Assembly: GCA_015228925.1 (NCBI GenBank)
Contig: JADGCQ010000003.1
Span: 1-64,000 of the forward strand
Direction of reading: 5' to 3'
DNA from: Magnetococcales bacterium
GTDB lineage: Bacteria > Pseudomonadota > Magnetococcia > Magnetococcales > UBA8363
Length of the DNA: 64,000 nucleotides
A program made the translations under genes and the position numbers. The notes beneath the pieces were generated by a model. The model made no database searches, was not told the DNA's origin, and worked only from the letters and a program-made list of their open reading frames with translations. Of this stretch, positions 17,550 through 25,733 are shown piece by piece (position 1 is the stretch's first letter; each line of letters opens with the position of its first letter).

Positions 17550-17821
17550 GGCAGATTTCTGGCCAATTGACGCAGAAAACCTTCCACTCCCCCCAATGCG
17601 ACTTCTAACGGCACACGGTAAACCTCTGCAAGTTTTACGGCGATTTCACGCGCCGATATCCCCCCTTGCAACAGTTCCAGGGTTGTAAGTCCGGTGGCAT
17701 TGACAGTGAAGCTTTGGCCACTTTTGGGGTCAAAGACAAAGCCATTGCGGCTGACCGCCAGGCTTCCCAGGCGGCTCATGTCCACGGTTTGAGAGAAGAC
17801 GGATTGGGCAGAGGCAGACAT
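17546..17821 (-). CDS. PqqD-like (RRE-type) small protein
   Basis: A 91-residue protein with the PqqD/RiPP-recognition-element pattern: beta strands GFVFDPKSGQSFTVN, then the turn A-T-G-L-T-T-L-E-L-L-Q-G-G and two helices (AREIAVKLAEVY and EVALGGVEGFLRQL). In characterised systems such domains bind a leader peptide and deliver it to a modifying enzyme. It is the first gene of a minus-strand unit and overlaps the ATP-grasp gene by four bases. No obvious precursor peptide with a leader and core is seen nearby, and there is no radical SAM enzyme. The 25-residue N-terminal tail before the domain is Ser-rich and probably disordered. Confidence 0.72.
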   Translation of the reverse strand: MSASAQSVFSQTVDMSRLGSLAVSRNGFVFDPKSGQSFTVNATGLTTLELLQGGISAREIAVKLAEVYRVPLEVALGGVEGFLRQLARNLP

Positions 17822-17958
17822 GATGTTTTCTCTTGGATGTAACGGTAGTCAGGAATGGCTAAAAAATGTGTAAGCAAAAAGAAGACCAGAAATTTCGGAG
17901 ACGATTGAAGAACATCACAAGAGGTACCACTGGGGATAGCACTGTATTCCAGCCCAAC

Positions 17959-18002
17959 GATCACGGGGGTCCAGGGGATCATTTCCCCGAACCCCCGTGA
18001 TC
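17959..18002. terminator. Long intergenic hairpin
   Basis: A near-perfect inverted repeat: GATCACGGGGGT..GGGG pairs with CCCC..ACCCCCGTGATC around an ATCATTT loop, followed by ATTTTCCCC. It lies between the TPR gene and the PqqD-like gene, both on the minus strand. It could end the barrel-TPR transcript. Its core resembles the GGGGGTCC..ATCAT element at 3050-3080, so it may also be a repeat-family member. Confidence 0.55.
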
Positions 18003-18074
18003 ATTTTCCCCATCATGTTATGTCGGCAAACTTTATTTTTCCAATGTATCCGGTTGTCAAAGGCACCTGAGCAA

Positions 18075-18758
18075 TTATTGTTTCAGAAAGGCCGTTGCCT
18101 CAAGATGGCCCGGAATTCGGTTCAAAACCTTCACATAAGCATCCCGGGCAAGGTTTTTATGGTTCAGCCACAGGTGCGCACGCGCCATGTAGACCAGGGC
18201 ATCGGTATCGGTTGGATAATGGCTAGCCAGAGTTGTGGCATAACCCAGCAAGTTTTCCCATTGTTTTTGGCCTTCGGTGGCGACCATCATCCGTTGAAGG
18301 GCGGTTTGGTTAAGACGGGAAAGTTCCAGCACCGATCCGGCAAAAGCTGCCGTTTCACGATAGCGTTGTTGCGCCAGGAGCGGCAACGTGATCCCCAGGA
18401 GGGCGTCGATGGAGTGGCCGTTGGTACGGAGTGCCAACCGATAATAATGGATGGATACATTGTGCTGGCCTTGGAGATAGTTCAACCACCCCAGGCGGAG
18501 CATGACCAACTCCTGGTCACCATTTCGGGTTTCATGCAGGGGGAGAATGACCTCGGCGGCTTCGACGTACCGACCTGCCGTTTCCAGGGCATAGGACCGC
18601 TTGAACAGTTCGGCGGCGGTTGCGGGAACTTGGCTGGAAACCTTCGGCAGCGTAGAATTCTTGTCGCTTACGGTGTTTGTGGCACTTTGGGCGTCTGTGG
18701 TATGCCATGCGACAAACCAACCCATGATGGCTGCAAGAACAATAACAGATCGGGTCAT
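18075..18758 (-). CDS. Periplasmic TPR protein
   Basis: A 227-residue exported protein with a signal peptide (MTRSVIVLAAIMGWFVAW, cut near the SATN that follows) and about four tetratricopeptide repeats from residue 50 onward. Typical TPR positions can be read, such as LGWLNYLQGQHNVSIHYYRLAL, AALLGI-like turns and ALVYMARAHLWLNHKNLARDAY. The frame is open further upstream, but the ATG at 18758 has GGTG before it and gives a proper signal peptide. It starts four bases after the stop of the beta-barrel gene, so the two are co-transcribed. The pairing suggests a periplasmic adaptor for the outer-membrane barrel. Confidence 0.72.
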   Translation of the reverse strand: MTRSVIVLAAIMGWFVAWHTTDAQSATNTVSDKNSTLPKVSSQVPATAAELFKRSYALETAGRYVEAAEVILPLHETRNGDQELVMLRLGWLNYLQGQHNVSIHYYRLALRTNGHSIDALLGITLPLLAQQRYRETAAFAGSVLELSRLNQTALQRMMVATEGQKQWENLLGYATTLASHYPTDTDALVYMARAHLWLNHKNLARDAYVKVLNRIPGHLEATAFLKQ

Positions 18759-18762
18759 GATA

Positions 18763-19686
18763 TCACCAGTTGTAGGAATAGGAAAGATAGAGTGAACGGC
18801 TGTCGTATTTGTCGCTGATTGTTTTGTTTTCGTAGGCTTCGTAGCCGCCAAGGAGGAGGATGTTGGCATGGGTTCCCACGCGCCATTCCAGACCCATGGA
18901 GGCGGATCCTTTCTGGGTATCGGCGAGATTATAAACCGAGGCACCATCCAAATCGACATTCAGAATTTTTTCGCCCACCATCCCGTTGGCCTTCAAGCTG
19001 TTGAGACGCAGAAAGTTATCGGGATCGAACCAGTGGCTCCATTTGATGTCGAGCGCGACGGTATCATCCATTGTCTGACCTGCGACGGGATTGACGACAT
19101 CGATCAGGGTGGGCCTCAGGGAGACCCAGTCCGATTTGTCGTTGAAGGCCATGCCGACGGCGGGTGAGAATTGTCGTGCCGACAAGTCGCTGTAGTAGTC
19201 GCTATAAGCACCCGCCACTTCCAGAGACCATGTTTGATCAAACGGGGAGAAGGAGACGACGGGGGCGGCCACTTTGACATCATCGGAATTGCGGGTTGAA
19301 TCATCGTTGTTGATGAGGTGTCCATCCACCCGCAGACCAAGACGACCGCCCCAATGGTCGGGTGTTAGGTTTGCCCGGAGGCTGGCAAAAAAGGCGTCTT
19401 GTGAGATATCCTGGGTGGGTGCGACGAACGTGACTTCGGCATGATTATAGCCCAGGGTGAAGCCATAACGCTCGTAATAATCGGAACTGAAGAAGATCCC
19501 TTCGCCGTGAAACCGTTCGCGCAGACTGGAACCGGAATAATCCCCGACCACCCCTTGCAAGGAGACGCCGGGATACCACGGGCCTTCCAGAGGGGGGCCG
19601 TGCGGTGCTTCCATCGCAACGGCGTCCACGGCGAGCAGGCTCAAAGCAGTACTCAATGCGCAGGGGAGAATGGACAATTGGCGCAC
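18763..19686 (-). CDS. Outer-membrane beta-barrel protein
   Basis: A 307-residue exported protein. From a GTG start with GGGAG seven bases upstream, it gives a clean signal peptide (MRQLSILPCALSTALSLLAV, then DAVA). The mature part alternates aromatic and polar residues in the manner of transmembrane beta strands (YGFTLGYNHAEVTF, LGLRVDGHLI, WSLEVAGAYSDYY). It ends in a C-terminal aromatic residue (LYLSYSYNW), the signal for BAM-mediated insertion. About 12-14 strands seem likely. An in-frame ATG at 19818 would add 44 residues that fit a signal peptide poorly. The specific family is not recognised. Confidence 0.72.
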   Translation of the reverse strand: MRQLSILPCALSTALSLLAVDAVAMEAPHGPPLEGPWYPGVSLQGVVGDYSGSSLRERFHGEGIFFSSDYYERYGFTLGYNHAEVTFVAPTQDISQDAFFASLRANLTPDHWGGRLGLRVDGHLINNDDSTRNSDDVKVAAPVVSFSPFDQTWSLEVAGAYSDYYSDLSARQFSPAVGMAFNDKSDWVSLRPTLIDVVNPVAGQTMDDTVALDIKWSHWFDPDNFLRLNSLKANGMVGEKILNVDLDGASVYNLADTQKGSASMGLEWRVGTHANILLLGGYEAYENKTISDKYDSRSLYLSYSYNW

Positions 19687-19894
19687 AACAAGGCTCCCGT
19701 CAAATAGGTTTTTGAACACGGTTTTGATCACAAAAAGCGCAACAAGCAACCGGACACCGCCTTGCTCCAGGAATTTCCCGACTGGCCCAATGCGTGAACG
19801 GTGAATCTTATTTCTCAAAAGGTAACCAAGCGTGGCCTTATCTCACATTCTTATGAATATGTCAAGAAATTTATTGCGATAATTGTCGATGGTG

Positions 19895-20794
19895 CTATGC
19901 GTTGAGAAACACATCATCCCATGAGTGGGCGTCCAAGATGCGATCAGTCCATGTTTCGATCTCGCCCAAAGTTGCGGCGGCCAGTTTGGATTCCACTTCG
20001 GCGGTGAGCGGTGATCCAAATTTTTTTTGAAGTAAACGCCGGAGGATGGCAACCTCACCTTCCCGACGCCCCTTTTCTTCCCCCTCTTCCAGGGCTAATT
20101 CAATGGCACCACGGGCGTCGGTAATGGCCATCCCAGCTTTGTCATAATACCTCAGCTCCGCACGGCTCATGTTGGCCACACGCGCTTTTTCAAAAGCATG
20201 TTGAATGGGGGCATCGTGAAGATTGGAAGGGATTTCATCCAGGATGCCGGCACTTTTGATAAAATAGATCCATTTGTCCAACATCGATGTCAGGGTATCG
20301 ATCGGCTTGTCAAATTTAGATAGTTCGACAAAATAATAGACAATTTCCTTGAGTAAGGACCGGCCACCCGATGTTTCTACCGTCTGATGGTGAGAGACAT
20401 AGCCCGGAATATCATCGAACAGAGTAAAATCGGTAATGGTGACGGCAATTACCTGATTCAGTTTGGGATAGTCCTCGGCACTGGCGATCTGGTTGACGTA
20501 GGCTTTGGCGGCGTTGTACTGAATCCGTTTGAGAAACGCCCGAACTTTGCGAATCTGCATTTCCACAAGATAGGTGACACCGCGATAATCGACGCAGTGA
20601 ACATCCAATACCGACTCTTTCATCCCTTCAATACGTGGAGCCAGCGTGGGATCAAGCAACGTGATTTCCCTGATTCGCCGGTCGCCCTCCAGGTTCATGA
20701 GGCTTTCCAAAAAACTGATCAAGATATCCTTGGCGTCTTCGCTGCCAAAGATTTTTTTGAAGGCAAAATCAATCCTGGGATCAATAAATCTCAT
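19895..20794 (-). CDS. Rpn-family PD-(D/E)XK nuclease (transposase-like)
   Basis: A 299-residue member of the Rpn/YhgA-like group, which act as DNA endonucleases linked to recA-independent recombination and were earlier annotated as putative transposases. It begins MRFIDPRIDFAFKKIFGSE, the family hallmark. The degenerate PD-(D/E)XK core is visible as D64 (VLDVHC) and E78-x-Q80 (YLVEMQ). The C-terminal half contains an acidic/basic helix (ALEEGEEKGRREGE) and a short helical tail DAHSWDDVFLNA. The same type of tail occurs in the second, diverged copy at 60303-61265. It is a single gene, not flanked by inverted repeats. Confidence 0.82.
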   Translation of the reverse strand: MRFIDPRIDFAFKKIFGSEDAKDILISFLESLMNLEGDRRIREITLLDPTLAPRIEGMKESVLDVHCVDYRGVTYLVEMQIRKVRAFLKRIQYNAAKAYVNQIASAEDYPKLNQVIAVTITDFTLFDDIPGYVSHHQTVETSGGRSLLKEIVYYFVELSKFDKPIDTLTSMLDKWIYFIKSAGILDEIPSNLHDAPIQHAFEKARVANMSRAELRYYDKAGMAITDARGAIELALEEGEEKGRREGEVAILRRLLQKKFGSPLTAEVESKLAAATLGEIETWTDRILDAHSWDDVFLNA

Positions 20795-20900
20795 GGTCTG
20801 ACCTCGGTGTCATCTGAACGGATGAAAAATTTTCCACGCACCCCATTCTACCATATAAAATTTAAAAAGTGGGGCCTGTTGTGATCTTTCAGGTCTCCGG

Positions 20901-20929
20901 TTGACGCATGAAAGGGGGCGGGGCATAAT
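20901..20929 (+). promoter_or_regulatory. Sigma-70-like promoter of the glycan operon
   Basis: A -35 box TTGACG, an exact 17-base spacer and a -10 box CATAAT, each five of six to consensus. It is located about 125 bases before the first gene of the plus-strand envelope-glycan operon. No other promoter of similar quality is seen in the 260-base gap. Confidence 0.5.
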
Positions 20930-21054
20930 TCGCAGCAAGGACGGGTTTTTGGGAGGGCGGGGGTGGGTCGCGAACCGCTTTCTTTGGAAGTCGCGGTCCG
21001 TCTCAACTCCATTCATGTTCGACTTATCGCCCGTCGTGGCGGTTGCACGGATCC

Positions 21055-23799
21055 ATGGTCGCCTTCTATCGCACTACCGTCAAGGCCATCCCAACCAACG
21101 TCCTGCCGTTCGTGCTGCTGGCCGTGTTTGGCACCGTCCTGAAAACCTCCCATGGGCATCTCCATCCGACACAACTGCCGATTCTCACCATCGCCCTGTT
21201 CGGCATCGGTTGTCATTGTGCCATGCAAGGAGACAGGCTCAGTGGTTTAAAAACCATGGAACGGTGGTTGGCAGGGCTGTGGCTGTTGTTCGCACTCTTC
21301 CTCGCCCTGAACAATCAAACCATCTATGCCGAAACCGGCGGTCCCCTGATGTGGTTGAACATGGGGTTGTGGCTCAATGCCCTCATGGCCCTTTATGTCT
21401 GGGCCGGCGTCACCTTTTCTAACCTTCATGATCCCCACTGGCACCGATTGACTCTGCTCGCTTTGGGCCTGATGTCGGGCCTCCTGGCGGTCCTCCTGTT
21501 GGCATCACCCAACCCCAACATCGATGTGTTCCAAATCGCCATCGAAGCGGCCAACTACTTGGTGGAAGGGAAAAATCCCTATGCCGAACCCCTCTCCGAT
21601 TTCTACCATGGGGCCTATGGATACGTCCCCGGTTATATCTACCTCCCCATCGTCTTGATCACCAATACCGCAGCGGTCATTTTCCTCGGCGATGTTCGCT
21701 ATACGTATCTCTTTTCTCTCCTGATGATCCTGTTTTTCCTGGGATGGTTGGGGCGTGATCGGGGACTTTCGCGGTTGTCGAGTACCTTGCTGCCGTTGGT
21801 TTGGATCTCCTTTCCAGTTACCTTGTTCGTTTTGGAACAAGCCTGGAACGATACCCTTCTGATCGCCTTTTGTGCCCCCTTGGCGTGGAGTCTCAACCGT
21901 CAGACCACCCGCTCTCCCCATCCATTCTGGATCCCCACCGGACTTTTCCTGGGGTTGGCCCTGGGAACCAAACAATATGCCCTGATCATCGCCTGGATGA
22001 CCTTCCTTTACCTGTGGAAACGCCTGGGGAGGGGGACCGCTTTCCGGGTTATCGGGTTGGCAATGGCGGTTGCAATGCTATGTATTCTCCCCTTCTTCCT
22101 CAATGATCCCAACGCCTTTATCGATCATGCCTTCCGTGAGATTGCCGGGTACCGCATCCGTTCCGATTCCATGTCCTGGATCGCTTATATCCTGGCGGTC
22201 ACCGGATTTGAAACCTTTGGAGAGATGATCCTGGAAATCTATCTCTTGTTTGTGGCCGTGGTCTCGTTCTGGTTTGTCCGCCAGCCCAGGGTTACCCTGT
22301 TTCATTGGGCCTGGTCCTTGCTGTTGATTTATGGTGGACTGTTTCTCTTTGGTAAACAAGCTTTCTGTAATTATTACTATTTTTTAGCTTTTTTTGTTTT
22401 ATTGGCCATCCTTTTTGCCCAGGGCGGCGTGCAGGATGAAGCGGTCGAACGACCGGAGCCTGTCGTGCCGTCCGGTTTTTCTCAAGGGGGGATACTCCCG
22501 CCCACCCTGTTTTGGGTTTTGTTGATGGCCGTCGTGGGGGTGCGCGTTTCGTTCATGGATGGCATTGAATTCAAGGAGGATGAATTCAATACCATTCTTT
22601 TGGCCTATCGCCAGGTGACCGGGGATGGGGGGTTGGCACAGGTTGGCTTGAAATCTTCTACCGGCCTGTATAATCCACCCTTCTTTGTCTACCTCATGGC
22701 GTTGCCGGTCGCTTTTTCCACCGATCCCCGCATGGTGACGATGTTTGTGGCGGGTTTTAACTTGTTGGGCATCTTTGCCCTGTATCGCTTGCTGAAATGG
22801 ACCTTTTCGACCCATTTTGCCGCAGTGACGACCGTGTTGTTTGCCGCATCTCCCTGGCCAATCCTCTACTCCCGAAAAATTTGGGCGCAGGATTGCTTGT
22901 TCACCTTCATGATGGGGTTGGTGGCCGTCCTCATCTCCCTGAGCGAACGGTATCGCCCATGGAAGGTATGGCTGTTGTTCGTGTTGTTGGCCATCGTGAC
23001 GCAGTTGCACATGAGTGCTTGGTTTCTCCCTCCGGCGATCCTCCTGTTCATGGTCCGGTATCGGGTGGGGGTCCGTTGGCAAGATCTGGGAATCGGTGTC
23101 ATCGTGGTACTCGTGGCTTATTTCCCTTACCTTCAGTTTCACATGCAGACCCATTTTCAAAATGTGTGGGATGCGGCGAGCCTCATGTCCCAAAAAGGGT
23201 ATGTCCTGCCCGCTGGAAACTTTCTGTGGATGTTCCTGATTTCGGCGGGGTTGGGCTATCAGTATGTCCTTGGCAATGAGGGGTTCAGTCGTTTTTGGGA
23301 TAGCTATCTCATCCTGATGCCCTATCCATTTTTCTTGCTGTTTTTATCCTTGAGCGTTTTGGGTTTTGTCTGGGTTTTGGGCAACCATTGGCCTTTCCAA
23401 CCCCTGTCTCTGGCCTGCAACAGACAGGCAACCCGGACGCAAAAAACCACGGCATTGTTTTTACTGATTCTGGTGACGATTCAGGGGTGCTATTGGTTCT
23501 TGAACATCCCCTCTTTTCCCCATTATGGCATCATCATCTATCCCTCGTTGTTTGTCTTTGCCGTGATGATTTTGGAGGTGATCCATGGCCGGTTGCCGGT
23601 GACGTGGCGCAACAAGGCGGTGCTGGTGACGGTGACGGGAATGGTCATCGCCAATCTTTATTTTGTGCTGACCTTCCAAAACTTTGTCCGCTATACCCCC
23701 CAGTCCATCACCGGCGATTATGGAATACCCTACTTTGTCCTCGAAGAAAAATGGCAGCAGTTGTTTTCGGCGATGGAGAAGGGGCAATCCAAACGATAA
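21055..23799 (+). CDS. Tandem GT-C glycosyltransferase fusion membrane protein
   Basis: A 914-residue polytopic membrane protein with more than 20 hydrophobic segments. Two GT-C-type halves can be recognised. The first (about 1-465) has a luminal loop NIDVFQIAIEAANYL followed by GKNPYAEP, the style of GT87-like mannosyltransferases. The second (about 480-914) has the loop DGIEFKEDEFNTILLAYR and later GLYNPPFFVYLMALP, in the style of GT39/PMT_2 enzymes whose acidic residue in this loop is catalytic. Such enzymes use polyprenyl-phosphate sugars outside the inner membrane; the polyprenol-phosphate sugar synthase in the same operon would supply the donor. I use the ATG at 21055; a TTG lies four codons upstream. 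The two halves are usually separate proteins. Confidence 0.75.
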   Translation: MVAFYRTTVKAIPTNVLPFVLLAVFGTVLKTSHGHLHPTQLPILTIALFGIGCHCAMQGDRLSGLKTMERWLAGLWLLFALFLALNNQTIYAETGGPLMWLNMGLWLNALMALYVWAGVTFSNLHDPHWHRLTLLALGLMSGLLAVLLLASPNPNIDVFQIAIEAANYLVEGKNPYAEPLSDFYHGAYGYVPGYIYLPIVLITNTAAVIFLGDVRYTYLFSLLMILFFLGWLGRDRGLSRLSSTLLPLVWISFPVTLFVLEQAWNDTLLIAFCAPLAWSLNRQTTRSPHPFWIPTGLFLGLALGTKQYALIIAWMTFLYLWKRLGRGTAFRVIGLAMAVAMLCILPFFLNDPNAFIDHAFREIAGYRIRSDSMSWIAYILAVTGFETFGEMILEIYLLFVAVVSFWFVRQPRVTLFHWAWSLLLIYGGLFLFGKQAFCNYYYFLAFFVLLAILFAQGGVQDEAVERPEPVVPSGFSQGGILPPTLFWVLLMAVVGVRVSFMDGIEFKEDEFNTILLAYRQVTGDGGLAQVGLKSSTGLYNPPFFVYLMALPVAFSTDPRMVTMFVAGFNLLGIFALYRLLKWTFSTHFAAVTTVLFAASPWPILYSRKIWAQDCLFTFMMGLVAVLISLSERYRPWKVWLLFVLLAIVTQLHMSAWFLPPAILLFMVRYRVGVRWQDLGIGVIVVLVAYFPYLQFHMQTHFQNVWDAASLMSQKGYVLPAGNFLWMFLISAGLGYQYVLGNEGFSRFWDSYLILMPYPFFLLFLSLSVLGFVWVLGNHWPFQPLSLACNRQATRTQKTTALFLLILVTIQGCYWFLNIPSFPHYGIIIYPSLFVFAVMILEVIHGRLPVTWRNKAVLVTVTGMVIANLYFVLTFQNFVRYTPQSITGDYGIPYFVLEEKWQQLFSAMEKGQSKR

Positions 23800-23837
23800 C
23801 CTCCGCCAACCTTAATCCGAACAGATCGACTCCCGAC

Positions 23838-25733
23838 ATGGACTCTGCGCTATCCCTGGCTCAACAACGTTTTGAAGGTGCCGTGGCCCATCATAGGGCA
23901 GGTCGGCTGTCGGAGGCGGCGACCCTCTATCGCCAGATCCTTCAAGAGAATGCTCACCATGTGGATGCTTTGGGGATGTTGGGTATCCTGGCCCATCAGC
24001 AGGGGGATAACGCCATGGCGGTGGAATGCCTGGGCAAGGCGGTGGCGTTGCGACCCGATTGGATTGAGGCCCATTATAATCTGGGCAATGTTTGCAAGGC
24101 GTTGCAACGTGCAGATCAGGCGGTCGCCAGTTATCGCAAAGTTTTGGAACTGGGTGCGGATATGCCGGATGCCTGTTTTTTTGCGGGCAATGGCTTGAAG
24201 GAATTGGGCTATTTGGAAGAGGCGGTGACCTGTTATCGCAGGGCCGTTCAGGTCAAACCCGATTTTACCGATGCCCTGGCCACCCTGGGGCTGACATTGT
24301 TGGAATTGGATCGGGTCCGGGAGGCGGTCGATAGCTTGGAGCGGCTGCTTGTCATCGCACCCCATCATGGGGAGGCCCTGGCCAATTTGGGGGTGGCCTA
24401 TCAGGAGTTGCGACGCTTTGATGAGGCCATCGATCACTATGCGCGTGCGTTGCGCGTGAAACCGGAAACCCCGGAAATTGTGTCCAACATGGGATTGGCT
24501 TTCCAGGAGTTGGGGCGTTTGGATGAGGCGGAACAGTGTTTCCAAAAGGGGTTGCGGATCAAACCCGACGATCCAACGGGCTTGAATAATCTGGGTAATC
24601 TTTACAAGCAGCAGGGAAACTTTGACGAGGCTTATCGGGTTTATCGGCAAGCCCTGCAATTGGCCCCCAATTCCCCCGAAGTGACTACCAATCTGGGGGC
24701 GATGTTGTTTGACCAAGGGTTGTTGGAACCGGCGGGGGCGGCGTTTCATCAGGCTTTGGGGCTTCAGCCGGACTACCCCGAAGCACACCTGGGGTTGGGA
24801 TTATTGCATCTGCTTCAGGGAGACTTTGAAGTCGGCTGGCGTTATTTTGAATGGCGTTGGAAAACAAGAAATTTTATCCATAATCAGTATCCACAACCCC
24901 TGTGGCATGGCGGTCGCTTGGAGGGGGGGACGATTCTTCTGCATTGTGAGCAGGGTTTTGGCGATGGCATCCAGTTTATCCGCTATGTCCCCCTGGTGAA
25001 AGAAAGAACAGGTGCCCGCGTTGTCGTTGTTTGTCCCGAACCGCTCAAACGTCTTTTTGCGACGGTGGCAGGGGGCGATGCCTGGGTGACCAGCCCGGGC
25101 GCGGTGTTCGGATGTGACTGCCAAGCCCCCTTGATGAGTCTCCCTTATCTGATGGGGACGACAGTGGCGACGATCCCGGCGACGATCCCCTATCTGGCGG
25201 CGGAAGCGGGGGCGGTGGCGGTTTTTCGGGAGCGGTTGCAATCATGGCCCGGTTTGAAGGTGGGGATTGCGTGGCGGGGGGATCCCCGACACAAAAATGA
25301 TCGCAATCGTTCGATGGATCCTTCATGGTTGACCCCTTTGTGTGCCATGGCGGGGGTTCGTCTGGTCAATCTGCAAAAAGATGCTACGGCGGCGGAACTT
25401 GCGCTGTTTGCCGGGAAGGGGGACGTGATCGATATGGCAGGTCTGCTGGACGATTTTTCCGCGACGGCGGCCCTGATATCCAATCTGGATGGGGTGATTG
25501 CGGTGGATACGGCGGTGATCCATCTGTCGGGAGCGTTGGGGGTGCCGACTTGGGTGCTGTTGCCGCATGTGGCCGATTGGCGGTGGATGCTGCGGCGGAC
25601 CGATAGCCCGTGGTATCCCCGGATGCGGTTGGTGCGGCAGGCGGTGGCTGGGGAATGGCAGGGGTGTGTCGCTGCGGTGATGGCCGATTTACGCGATAGG
25701 GTGGGTGTCGTGGACGGGGGAGACCGATCATGA
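23838..25733 (+). CDS. TPR protein with GT9-like glycosyltransferase domain (1)
   Basis: A 631-residue cytoplasmic protein. The first about 330 residues are nine or so tetratricopeptide repeats with the usual 34-residue period (A-H-Y-N-L-G-N-V-C-K-A-L and related turns). The C-terminal 300 residues look like the heptosyltransferase (GT9) family: ILLHCEQGFGDGIQFIRY as nucleotide-sugar Rossmann entry, KVGIAWRGDPRHKNDRNRS in the middle, and VIAVDTAVIHLSGALGVPTWVLLP near the end, which matches the donor-binding D-T-x-x-x-H-L-x-G. The open frame extends further upstream through unrelated sequence; the ATG at 23838 is the first sensible start. Its last codon overlaps the start of a second copy of the same architecture. 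Confidence 0.8.
   Translation: MDSALSLAQQRFEGAVAHHRAGRLSEAATLYRQILQENAHHVDALGMLGILAHQQGDNAMAVECLGKAVALRPDWIEAHYNLGNVCKALQRADQAVASYRKVLELGADMPDACFFAGNGLKELGYLEEAVTCYRRAVQVKPDFTDALATLGLTLLELDRVREAVDSLERLLVIAPHHGEALANLGVAYQELRRFDEAIDHYARALRVKPETPEIVSNMGLAFQELGRLDEAEQCFQKGLRIKPDDPTGLNNLGNLYKQQGNFDEAYRVYRQALQLAPNSPEVTTNLGAMLFDQGLLEPAGAAFHQALGLQPDYPEAHLGLGLLHLLQGDFEVGWRYFEWRWKTRNFIHNQYPQPLWHGGRLEGGTILLHCEQGFGDGIQFIRYVPLVKERTGARVVVVCPEPLKRLFATVAGGDAWVTSPGAVFGCDCQAPLMSLPYLMGTTVATIPATIPYLAAEAGAVAVFRERLQSWPGLKVGIAWRGDPRHKNDRNRSMDPSWLTPLCAMAGVRLVNLQKDATAAELALFAGKGDVIDMAGLLDDFSATAALISNLDGVIAVDTAVIHLSGALGVPTWVLLPHVADWRWMLRRTDSPWYPRMRLVRQAVAGEWQGCVAAVMADLRDRVGVVDGGDRS

Noticed and set aside
19895-20794. 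Calling the Rpn genes insertion sequences
   Set aside because: No terminal inverted repeats or target-site duplications are visible. The Rpn group acts as stand-alone nucleases.
23388-23837. A 150-codon N-terminal extension of the first TPR-GT9 gene
   Set aside because: It overlaps the end of the GT-C fusion gene in another frame and has no TPR pattern; the ATG at 23838 begins the homologous part.
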